From contig NZ_LMKQ01000001.1 of assembly GCF_001421565.1 (NCBI RefSeq), positions 991,651 to 1,055,650 of the forward strand: a stretch of DNA of 64,000 nt. The letters are read 5' to 3'. Positions 41,216-48,984 of the stretch are shown one piece after another. Origin of the DNA: Agromyces sp. Leaf222. GTDB lineage: Bacteria; Actinomycetota; Actinomycetes; Actinomycetales; Microbacteriaceae. Under the pieces are notes generated by a model, which did no database searches, was not told where the DNA came from, and was given only the letters and a program-made list of their open reading frames with translations. The position numbers and the translations under genes were made by a program. The stretch's first letter is position 1. Every line of letters begins with the position of its first letter.

Positions 41216-41674
41216 CTACGTGAGCGCGCCGGGTCCGCGAACGGGCACGATGTCGGCGGGAGAATGCTCGACTCCGGCGGCGTCGACGAACGTGAGGCGC
41301 ACGGGCTCGCCGGTGGTGCGCGAGGTGTAGACCGTCGACGGGCCGAAGCCCGTTGGGCGGAACTCGTCGCCCCAGTCGACCATGGCTGCGAGCACGGGGG
41401 TCAGCGCGCGACCGGCGTCGGTGAGCACGTACTCGTCGCGCTCGCGCTCGCCGTCGTCGCGGTAGGGGCGGCGCTCGAGGATGCCGGCCTCGACGAGGCG
41501 GGCGAGCCGGTCAGCGAGGATGTCGGGGGCGATGCCCAGGCGGGCGCGGAACTCGGCGAACCGGGTGCGCCCCCAGATGGCCTCTCGCACGATGAGCAGC
41601 GACCACTTCTGGCCGAGCACGTCGAGGGTGCGCGCGATCGAGCAGCGCTGCAGCGAGGGGGCGGGGGTCGTCAT
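41216..41674 (-). CDS. HxlR-family transcriptional regulator
   Basis: A 152-residue winged-helix regulator. It carries the HxlR signature: C11 in QRCSIARTLDVLGQKWSLLIVREA, RFAEFRARLGIAPDILADRLARLVEAGILERRPY, and YVLTDAGRAL. Cys11 in this family can sense thiol-reactive aldehydes or quinones. The ATG at 41674 lacks a ribosome site, but a TAGAAT -10-like box ends 7 bases upstream (41686-41681, minus), so the message may be leaderless. It is divergent from an MFS transporter with a palindrome between, and probably controls it. Confidence 0.87.
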   Translation of the reverse strand: MTTPAPSLQRCSIARTLDVLGQKWSLLIVREAIWGRTRFAEFRARLGIAPDILADRLARLVEAGILERRPYRDDGERERDEYVLTDAGRALTPVLAAMVDWGDEFRPTGFGPSTVYTSRTTGEPVRLTFVDAAGVEHSPADIVPVRGPGALT

Positions 41675-41683
41675 GCCTTGATT

Positions 41684-41699
41684 CTAGCAAGCTGGCTAG
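41684..41699. promoter_or_regulatory. HxlR operator candidate
   Basis: CTAGC-AAGCTG-GCTAG, a perfect 5-bp inverted repeat overlapping the putative -10 (TAGAAT) of the hxlR-type gene. On the plus strand TTGATT (41678-41683) just before it could be the -35 of the MFS gene. One protein bound here would block both. Confidence 0.5.
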
Positions 41700-41753
41700 G
41701 AGATTCGTACTCAGGATGCTAACTTGGGCCTTCCAACTCAGAAGGAGTCCCGA

Positions 41754-42965
41754 ATGACCCTGGGCAGACGAGGCAGCTTCTTCACCGCCGCAGCCGTCGC
41801 GGGCCTCGCCCTCTGGGCGAGCGGCGCCCCGACGGTGGTCTATCCGCTCTACGCCGCCGAGTGGAACGTGCCGCCGACGGTGACCACCGCCATCTTCGCG
41901 ATCTACCCGCTCGTGCTGGTGCCCGTGCTCATCGTCTTCGGCAACCTCTCCGACGTGATCGGCCGGCGGGCGGTGATCCTCATGGGGCTCGGCGCCCTCG
42001 GCCTCGGCTCGATCGCGTTCGGCATCGCACCCGACCTCACCTGGGTCTTCATCGGCCGTGCGCTCATGGGCGTCGGCGTCGGCCTGGCGCTCAGCCCCGC
42101 CACGGCCGCGATGGTCGAGTTCGGCGGCGCCGACGGAGCGAGCCGCGCCGGCTCGGCCACGACCGCCGCGACCGCGACCGGCCTCGCGCTCTCGACGATC
42201 CTCGGCGGGCTGTTCGTGCAGTACGCGCCGGCTCCCATGCACCTGAGCTTCTGGGTGCTCACGGGCGTCACGGTCGGCGTCGCCGCCTTCACGGCCGCGC
42301 TGCCCCGGCACACCCGCGACGAGGCATCCGGCCCATGGCGACCCCGACTGCCCCGGATGCCGCGGACCGAGCGCCGCCCGTTCGTCGCCGGAACCCTCGG
42401 CATCACGGCCGCCTACGCCATGGGCGCGATCTTCCTCGCCCTCGGCGCGCAGATCGCCCGCGAACTCGTGCGCAGCGACAACGCGTTCGTCGACGGCGCG
42501 ATCATCGCCCTGTCGGCAATCGTCATCGGCGTGGTCGCGATCGTCTTCAGGCGGATGCCGCCGCGCACCGCCGTGAGCATCGGGCCCCCGCTCGCCGTGG
42601 CCGGCCTCGGCCTGCTCATCGTCGCGGGGGCCGCGCACTCGCTGCCCGCGTTCATCGCCGCCTCGATCGTCGCCGGAGCCGGCTACAGCCTCATGTTCGC
42701 CGGCGGCCTCGGACTCATCACCACGACCGCGCCCACGCACGAGCGGGCCGCCGTGATCTCGGCCGCGTACGTCGTCGCCTACCTCGTGCAGGCCCTCGCG
42801 GCGCTGGGCCTCGGCGCGCTTGCCACGGCCTCCGGACTGCAGCTCGCCCTCGAGATCGGGGCGCCCGTCATTCTGCTGCTCGGCGTCGCCGCACTCGTCG
42901 TCGCCAACCTCGGCCGCCGCGCCCCGGTCGCCGTGACACCGGGGCTCGGCGGTGCCGCGTCCTGA
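41754..42965 (+). CDS. MFS transporter
   Basis: A 403-residue major facilitator with 12 predicted helices. The loop between helices 2 and 3 has GNLSDVIGRRAVILMG, the MFS motif A (G.LaDr.GRr). Most residues suggest a drug or metabolite exporter of the DHA1-like type; the substrate is unknown. AAGGAG precedes ATG 41754. The divergent HxlR-type regulator suggests induction by a reactive compound that the pump removes. Confidence 0.87.
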   Translation: MTLGRRGSFFTAAAVAGLALWASGAPTVVYPLYAAEWNVPPTVTTAIFAIYPLVLVPVLIVFGNLSDVIGRRAVILMGLGALGLGSIAFGIAPDLTWVFIGRALMGVGVGLALSPATAAMVEFGGADGASRAGSATTAATATGLALSTILGGLFVQYAPAPMHLSFWVLTGVTVGVAAFTAALPRHTRDEASGPWRPRLPRMPRTERRPFVAGTLGITAAYAMGAIFLALGAQIARELVRSDNAFVDGAIIALSAIVIGVVAIVFRRMPPRTAVSIGPPLAVAGLGLLIVAGAAHSLPAFIAASIVAGAGYSLMFAGGLGLITTTAPTHERAAVISAAYVVAYLVQALAALGLGALATASGLQLALEIGAPVILLLGVAALVVANLGRRAPVAVTPGLGGAAS

Positions 42966-43058
42966 TCGCGACTCAGGGCTGACCTCGGGCGATCTCCGGG
43001 GCCGCCCTGACCCGGTCGGGCTCGCGCGGGTCCATGGTCGGGGCAGGCGGTATGGAAG

Positions 43059-45644
43059 ATGCGACGCGATCCGCGGTCAGGTTGGTCCCGAATGCCGAGG
43101 GCGGCAGGCGCGGCATTCGGCGCGTTCATCGTGCTGGCCGCCCTGAGCGGGTGCTCCGCCGCAGCCGGGGATGGCGGCCTGGGCGACTGGACCTCGTCCA
43201 TCGGCGCCCGCTGGGAGCGCTTCGTCGACGGCAACCTCGCGCCGCTGACCGACGCCGGCATCGCGATCGCCGGCTGGTGGGTCGGCCTCGCCGTTGCGGC
43301 ACGCATCGTGACGTTGCTGCCCGGCGTGCGTGATCTGCGGCTGACGCGTGCCGCCGGCCGCCGGTTCCGCACGTACGGTTGGGCGCTCGTGCTCGCGACA
43401 CCGATCGCGACCGTGTTCGTCACGGTCTTCGCCCGCGATGCGCTGCTCATGTGGGGGCTCGTCGGCGGCGTGCTCGCGACCGTGGCCGTGTGCGTGCTCG
43501 CTCCCGGACTCGCGACGCGGTCGCGGATCGACGCCCACGTGATCGCGCCCGGCGGGTCGGCGAACGAGGCCTGGTCGATCGATGCGCTCCTGCAGGTGCG
43601 CGACCTGAACGCCGACGATCCCGGACGCGTCGAACGGCAGAACTCGCCGGACTTCGGCGAGTTCATCACGGTCGCCGACCGGAGCGGCAACGGCCTCGCC
43701 TCGGTGGTCGCGTGGCTTGTGCAGGTGCTCTTCAACTCCTCGCCCTGGATGCTGCAGGTCGCGATGGTCGACGCGGATTCCGCGATCGCCACGATCCGCC
43801 GGAACGGCGCGTCCGTGGGCGAGGTGCAGCTCCAGCTGGGCTGGCGTGGCGTTCGGAACGCCGACGAGGCCGACCAGCATCGCAAGCTGCTCGCGCTGGC
43901 GGCCGCGTTCACGGCGATGACGATGGCCGAGCGGTATCCCGACGTGCGCGGCTTCTACGGCGCGAGGAACTGGCGCTCGCTGGGATACCTGGGCATCGCG
44001 CAGATGGCCGCCGATGCCGCCGAGCGCGACTACTACCTGAACCGCGCCCTCGAACTCGAACCGCGCAGCCTGCTCGTCGAGTACCGGCGGGTGCTGCTCG
44101 ATTCCGACGGGGCCCAAGGGCGCCGCGACCTCGAGGCGCTCATGGATCACCTCGAACCCGTGGTGAACCAGGTCGCCAGCGTCTGTGGCGCGGAACTCGT
44201 GTTCGACGCGGAGCCACGGGACTGGCACGACTACGTCGAGCGGTCGCGGAAGCGGAAGCAGGAGGAGCAGCGGGAGGAGCAGGCGCGGCTGGAGCGCAAG
44301 GGCCCGAATGCCGAGTTCGACCGGAAGGCACGCCGACGCGAACGGACGCGCACTCGGCGGCAGGAGCCGCGCATCATGCTGCTCCGCACGCTCATGCTCT
44401 ACTCGACGCACGCGCGCAACTGGGCGGCGCAGGTGGAGCTGCACGGCGTCGACGACGACGTCGCGACTCGTCGAGCGAAGATCCGGCGCTCCCTCGAGCG
44501 GCTCGTCGAGCTGCTCGCGCTCGAGACGGCGGAACGCACCGAACTCACGCGGCTCCAGGCGACGGGCCGCGCCATCCGAAGCACGCTCCGGCCGAATTCG
44601 GCTGCCGCCCGCCGCACCTGGGAGAACGAGGAGCTCGAGCGGCGCGACCAGTTCGGGATCCTCCTGCGCATGCGCGCACGGGCGGCGCTGGCCTTCGTGA
44701 TCTTCTCCGACGGGTCCGCGGTGACCGAGCTCGTCTCGGCCGCGGACCCCATCGACCCGAACGACGCCGCAAAGGTGACGGATGCCGCGAGCCGCCGTCT
44801 GTCGAGGCCTCCGCGACATGCGGCCTGGGCCGAGCGGCGGCGCGAGCAGGGGCGCCTCGCGGCCCTGTCGGAGTCCGAGCGGCAGGCCGAGGTCCGCGAT
44901 CGGGCGGCCGCCTTGGTGCGGCCGTGGCTCGACGAGACGAAGGCGTCGTGCGAGATCGAGATCCGGTACTCGTACGCGTGCTACCTCGCGCGCCGCTCCC
45001 GCACTGCGGAGAACCGCAAGGTGCGCGAGAACGTGGTCAGCGACGCCGTGCGGCGGGTGAGTGCGGCGCAGTCGGTCGACTACTACCGCGGGCTGGCGTC
45101 ATGGGACCCGGAGCTGAAGCTGCTCGGCGACGAGCAGCGCATGCGCGATCTCGTGCTGCGGCCGATCCGCTCGCCGTGGGAGATCTCGCGGTTCTCGGGC
45201 GTGCGCGGCGCGCTGGCCGGGCAGGGGATCCTCGAGCCCGATGGGCTGGCCGCGGCATCCGGACTGGACACGCTGCTCGAGTCGACCGCGATGCGCGGCG
45301 ACGAGTTCGGCATGCTGCTCGACGCGTCGATGTTGCTTCGCGTGATCGAGACGACGGATGCCGGTGGGCTCGATCCCGAGCAGCGACTGCGGGCGGCGCG
45401 ATACCTCATCGACGTGGCCGCGTACTCGGTGCGCTGCCTGCTCGTGCGGTTCGAACAGGATTCCGAGGCCGTCACGGCCGAGATCGCCGAGGCGGTGTTC
45501 TGGGTGCCGACGCCCGTGGAGTGCACGAACGTGGAGGAGTTCCTCAAGGAGATGGTCGGGCGGCTCGCGGCAGAGCGCGCCGCGGCCGAGGGCGCTGCCG
45601 GTGCGGATGCGGATGCCCGCGTTGCGCGCAGAATGGGTGCATGA
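43059..45644 (+). CDS. Large unrecognised membrane lipoprotein-like protein
   Basis: An 861-residue protein I do not recognise. The N-terminus is basic, then a hydrophobic signal with lipobox LAALSGC (Cys ~32). Three hydrophobic segments (~67-86, ~107-127, ~129-150) suggest that it returns to the membrane. The long remainder is helical and soluble, with a highly charged stretch (RSRKRKQEEQREEQARLERK, ~395-430) likely a coiled coil, and TPR-like parts (YYLNRALELEPRSLLVEY). Length and order match no family known to me. Starts possible at 43059 or ATG 43092 (MPRAAGAAFG). Its last 4 bases overlap the start of a VOC gene (ATGA). The function is unknown. Confidence 0.7.
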   Translation: MRRDPRSGWSRMPRAAGAAFGAFIVLAALSGCSAAAGDGGLGDWTSSIGARWERFVDGNLAPLTDAGIAIAGWWVGLAVAARIVTLLPGVRDLRLTRAAGRRFRTYGWALVLATPIATVFVTVFARDALLMWGLVGGVLATVAVCVLAPGLATRSRIDAHVIAPGGSANEAWSIDALLQVRDLNADDPGRVERQNSPDFGEFITVADRSGNGLASVVAWLVQVLFNSSPWMLQVAMVDADSAIATIRRNGASVGEVQLQLGWRGVRNADEADQHRKLLALAAAFTAMTMAERYPDVRGFYGARNWRSLGYLGIAQMAADAAERDYYLNRALELEPRSLLVEYRRVLLDSDGAQGRRDLEALMDHLEPVVNQVASVCGAELVFDAEPRDWHDYVERSRKRKQEEQREEQARLERKGPNAEFDRKARRRERTRTRRQEPRIMLLRTLMLYSTHARNWAAQVELHGVDDDVATRRAKIRRSLERLVELLALETAERTELTRLQATGRAIRSTLRPNSAAARRTWENEELERRDQFGILLRMRARAALAFVIFSDGSAVTELVSAADPIDPNDAAKVTDAASRRLSRPPRHAAWAERRREQGRLAALSESERQAEVRDRAAALVRPWLDETKASCEIEIRYSYACYLARRSRTAENRKVRENVVSDAVRRVSAAQSVDYYRGLASWDPELKLLGDEQRMRDLVLRPIRSPWEISRFSGVRGALAGQGILEPDGLAAASGLDTLLESTAMRGDEFGMLLDASMLLRVIETTDAGGLDPEQRLRAARYLIDVAAYSVRCLLVRFEQDSEAVTAEIAEAVFWVPTPVECTNVEEFLKEMVGRLAAERAAAEGAAGADADARVARRMGA

Positions 45645-46093
45645 CCACCGAACCAGAGCACGAGCACGAGCACGAGAACGCCGGCGCCCGCCGGGCCAAG
45701 GGCGTCAGACAGCTGCGGCTCGTCGTCGAGGCCGAGGACTTCGAGCAGGCGCTCGCCTTCTACCGCGACGTGCTCGGCATGCCCGAGCAGGAGGCCTACG
45801 ACGGCGACGAGGGCGCGCGGGTCGTGATCCTCGACGCGGGGCGGGCGACCCTCGAGCTCTCGAATCCGGCGCAGGTGCGGTTCATCGATCGCGTCGAGGC
45901 CGAGGGGCAGCGCAGCGACCGGCTGCGCGTCGCCCTCGAGGTCGACGACAGCGCGGCGACGACGGCCGAGCTCGTCGAGGCCGGGGCCGAGCTCATCGCC
46001 GAGCCGCGCGAGACGCCGTGGCGCTCGGTCAACTCACGGCTGCGGGGCCCGGCCGGGCTGCAGCTGACGCTCTTCGAGGAGCTCGACGACTGA
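45641..46093 (+). CDS. VOC-family glyoxalase-like protein
   Basis: A 150-residue single-chain VOC protein. It begins with a His/Glu-rich tail (EPEHEHEHENAG) that could bind metal, then VRQLRLVVEAEDFEQALAFYRDVLGM and ends NSRLRGPAGLQLTLFEEL. The usual first His ligand is replaced by Arg/Leu, so catalysis is doubtful. The ATG at 45641 overlaps the stop of the upstream large gene, so they are translationally coupled, although no functional link is obvious. Confidence 0.82.
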   Translation: MTTEPEHEHEHENAGARRAKGVRQLRLVVEAEDFEQALAFYRDVLGMPEQEAYDGDEGARVVILDAGRATLELSNPAQVRFIDRVEAEGQRSDRLRVALEVDDSAATTAELVEAGAELIAEPRETPWRSVNSRLRGPAGLQLTLFEELDD

Positions 46094-46123
46094 TCTGCGT
46101 GGGCGAGCAGCCGGCGATCCGCG

Positions 46124-46768
46124 CTACCGCCGCGTCTCGGTCGCCCAGATCGCGAGCTCGACGCGATTGCGGGCGCCGATCTTGGCCATGATGCTCGCGA
46201 TGTGCGTCTTCACCGTGCTGAGCGAGATGTGCAGCTCGCGCCCGATCTCGGTGTTGCCGAGGCCGCGGGCGACCGCCGCGGCGACCTCTCGCTCGCGGTC
46301 GGTCAGCGGCGTCGACGGCGCCGGCCTCGGCTCGGGGGCGGTGCCGGCGAACGCCTCGATGAGCCGCACCGTCACGTTGGGATCGATGAGCGCGTCGCCT
46401 CTGGCAGCCGCATGCACGGCCTCGCGCAGCAGCGTGGCTCCGGCGTTCTTCAGCAGGAATCCGCGTGCGCCCGCTCGCAGCGCCGCGTAGACGTACTCGT
46501 CGAGGTCGAACGTGGTGATCACGACCACGGGCATCGGGTCGGCGACGCCCGGCCCCGCGAGCTCGCGCGTGGCCGCGATGCCGTCGGCCACCGGCATCCG
46601 GATGTCGAAGAGGCACACGTCGGGGCGCAGGGCGCGCGCCATGCGCACGGCCTCGCCGCCGTCGACCGCCTCGCCGACGACCTCGATGTCGGGCTGCGCG
46701 TCGAGGATCATGCGCAGGCCGGTGCGCACCAGCTCCTGGTCGTCGGCGATGAGCACGCGCACGGTCAT
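46124..46768 (-). CDS. LuxR/NarL-type response regulator
   Basis: A 214-residue response regulator. The receiver domain occupies ~1-120: DD near residue 9-10 (LIADDQELVR), phospho-acceptor Asp in CLFDIRMPVADG, Thr in VVITTFDLD and Lys in GFLLKNAGA. The LuxR helix-turn-helix is at ~150-210 (LTDREREVAAAVARGLGNTEIGRELHISLSTVKTHIASIMAKI). Its ATG overlaps the stop of the histidine kinase gene (ATGA). Targets likely include the adjoining DUF2306 gene, by analogy with other such operons; that is inference. Confidence 0.92.
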   Translation of the reverse strand: MTVRVLIADDQELVRTGLRMILDAQPDIEVVGEAVDGGEAVRMARALRPDVCLFDIRMPVADGIAATRELAGPGVADPMPVVVITTFDLDEYVYAALRAGARGFLLKNAGATLLREAVHAAARGDALIDPNVTVRLIEAFAGTAPEPRPAPSTPLTDREREVAAAVARGLGNTEIGRELHISLSTVKTHIASIMAKIGARNRVELAIWATETRR

Positions 46769-47949
46769 GCCGTTCCTCCCGTCCAGGCGGCGCGCGGCAG
46801 CGCGGCAGCGACCCGCCATCCTCCGCCGTCGGCCGCGTCGACGGCCCCGGCCTCGCACGTGCCGCCGAGCAGCGTCGCGCGTTCGATCATGCCCGTGATG
46901 CCGTACCCCGGGCGAGCGGATGCCGCGGGCCGGCCGTCGTCGAGCACCTCGAGCTGCACGCCGTCGCCGTCGACCCGCACGCGAACCCCGACGCGGGTCG
47001 CGTCGCGCGCGTGTCGGCGGGCGTTCGTCACGGCCTCCTGCGCGATGCGGAACACGGCCGCGCCGACCGCCGGCGGCAGCCCGTCGAGGTCGCCGTCGAC
47101 GGCCACCTCGACCTCGAGCTCGGACGGAGTGTGGGCGGATGTCGCGAGCCGCCGCAGGTCCCCGGCTCCCGGCGCCGGGCTCAGGTCCGCCCCGACGGCG
47201 CCCGGCCCGCGGTCGCCGGGCCCGCCGTCCTGCCGCAGCACGCGCACCATCGCGCGCATCTCGTCGAGGGTGCGAGACGCCTCGACCTCGATGGTGCGCA
47301 GCACGCCGGCCGCGGCATCCGGTTGCGTGGTGGCCACGGCGAGCCCCGCCTGCGCCTGGATCGCGATCGCCGACACGTGGTGGGCGACCGTGTCGTGCAG
47401 GTCGCGCGCGAGCTGCTCGCGTTCGAGCAGGCGCATGCGCTCGAGCTCGCGGGACCTCGCGCCGGCACGCCACCGGAATGCCAGGGCGAGCGACCACGTC
47501 GACACGACGACCGCGATGCTGCCGATCACGTCGGCCACGGTCGGCTCGCCGGTGACGAGCGTCAGCACCGAGCCGGCGAGCACGACCGCGCCGCCACCGA
47601 GCATTGCGCGCCCCGACCCCCAGCGCATGACGGCGTAGACGAGCAGCAGGAAGTACGCGGTCGTGAAGAACTGCGGGTCGCCGCCGGTCGCGATTCCGAG
47701 CAGCGTGCCCGCACCCGAGGCGACGGCGAGCATCGTGAAGGGTCGGGTGCGGCGCCAGAGCAGGGTCGGCACGAGCAGCACGAGGGCGGCCGCCCACGCC
47801 CACCGCCACGGCAGCTCGGCACGCAGCGACGCCTCGACGACGATGAGGGGAACGAGCAGGCCCACAAGCGCCCAGTCGCGCCACACCCGCCGTGGCGGGG
47901 GCGGAACCGCGGCCGGCGCGTTCCACAGCGACCGCACGGGGCTCGTCAT
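46765..47949 (-). CDS. Two-component sensor histidine kinase (HisKA_3 type)
   Basis: A 394-residue kinase. Five or so membrane helices occupy ~25-165 with little periplasmic sequence, so it may sense the membrane itself. The HisKA_3 box RDLHDTVAHHVSAIAIQAQAG holds the phosphorylated His, and the HATPase domain has AVFRIAQEAVTNARRHA (N-box) and GYGITGMIERATLLGG (G-box). This is the class that pairs with NarL-type regulators, as here. ATG 47949 has GAGGGC close by. It lies 4 bases after the DUF2306 gene and overlaps the response regulator gene. Confidence 0.92.
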   Translation of the reverse strand: MTSPVRSLWNAPAAVPPPPRRVWRDWALVGLLVPLIVVEASLRAELPWRWAWAAALVLLVPTLLWRRTRPFTMLAVASGAGTLLGIATGGDPQFFTTAYFLLLVYAVMRWGSGRAMLGGGAVVLAGSVLTLVTGEPTVADVIGSIAVVVSTWSLALAFRWRAGARSRELERMRLLEREQLARDLHDTVAHHVSAIAIQAQAGLAVATTQPDAAAGVLRTIEVEASRTLDEMRAMVRVLRQDGGPGDRGPGAVGADLSPAPGAGDLRRLATSAHTPSELEVEVAVDGDLDGLPPAVGAAVFRIAQEAVTNARRHARDATRVGVRVRVDGDGVQLEVLDDGRPAASARPGYGITGMIERATLLGGTCEAGAVDAADGGGWRVAAALPRAAWTGGTA

Positions 47950-47953
47950 GCCC

Positions 47954-48688
47954 TCATGATAGGTGCGCGGCATCCGGCGCCGAGGGCTCCACGATGCGCC
48001 CGCCCGATGCGGCACGCGGGCCGAACATGCCCCGCCGCACCCGTGCGCGGATGACGACCTCGGCCACCACGAGGTTGATCGCCCACCCGAGCGCCATGAG
48101 CACGGTGTACGCGACCTCGCCGGGCTCGCCCACCACGAGTGCCCACGGCAGGATCGTGAGCACCTGCGTGCCGGCGCCGAGCCCGATCGCGTACGCGCGC
48201 GTCATCCACGCGCTGTGCGTCGCGACGTCGCCGCGCCTGATGGCGAGCACCGCCACGATGATCGCCGCCGCCATCGCCGGCGCGAGCACCACGCGGATCA
48301 CCATGAGCGCGACCCCGCTGTTCGCCGGCAGGTCGTACGCCACCGCCATCCAGAGCCCGGATGCCGCGGACACGAGCCCTGCGGGCGCCACCACCCGCCC
48401 GGCCAGCCGATGCCAGCGACGCCGCCGCAGCGACGGAGCGAACTGCAGGGCGCCGAGCAACAGGAACACCGTGGACCCGATGATGTGCGCGATCACGGGA
48501 ACGGGGGAGTCGAAGAAGCGGGCGTTCTCGGCGGTGACCTCGGCGCCCGAGCCGAGCTGCGCGAGCCGACTCGAGCCCGCCGCCATCGGCACGAGCGTGA
48601 GGGCGATGAGTCCCGCCGGTGCGAGCCACTCGGGGCGGTGGTGGCGGCGGTGGCGGCGTGCCGTCCCGGCGTTCGAAGTCTGGGTCAT
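47954..48688 (-). CDS. DUF2306-family membrane protein
   Basis: A 244-residue polytopic protein with about seven hydrophobic segments. The segments IIGSTVFLLLGALQFAP, HRLAGRVVAPAGLVSAASGLW, and THSAWMTRAYAI match the DUF2306 pattern with conserved His residues (HxxxG and H..WM.R), perhaps heme or metal ligands. It is the first gene of an operon with the kinase and response regulator. Its role is unknown; it may be the signal source or the target. Confidence 0.82.
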   Translation of the reverse strand: MTQTSNAGTARRHRRHHRPEWLAPAGLIALTLVPMAAGSSRLAQLGSGAEVTAENARFFDSPVPVIAHIIGSTVFLLLGALQFAPSLRRRRWHRLAGRVVAPAGLVSAASGLWMAVAYDLPANSGVALMVIRVVLAPAMAAAIIVAVLAIRRGDVATHSAWMTRAYAIGLGAGTQVLTILPWALVVGEPGEVAYTVLMALGWAINLVVAEVVIRARVRRGMFGPRAASGGRIVEPSAPDAAHLS

Positions 48689-48984
48689 GCGTCGATGCTC
48701 GTCGTCGGCGTGTGCAGACGCATCGGCCCGCCGGCCGGACCTGCATCGGCCGATCGGCCGATCGGCCGAGACCGTGGGACCGGCACCGGGAGGACCCGAA
48801 GGCTAGCAGGCCGACCTGTCGCGCAGGGCCACCGCGGGTTCACGTCGGGGCCACCGCGGGGCAAGGGGCGAGACATCCGGCCCGGATTCGATGGAGTACG
48901 GCATTCGGGCGGCAGACGGTGCACCTGCGGGCGACCGGAGGGGCATCGCGCATGCGCGCCCTCCGGAGCGACGAAGGAATGACG

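Noticed and set aside
48746..48769. GGCCGATC-type tandem palindromes
   Set aside because: Only about three short copies of a self-complementary GC-rich unit; could arise by chance in this composition, and no gene start or stop is near enough to assign a role.
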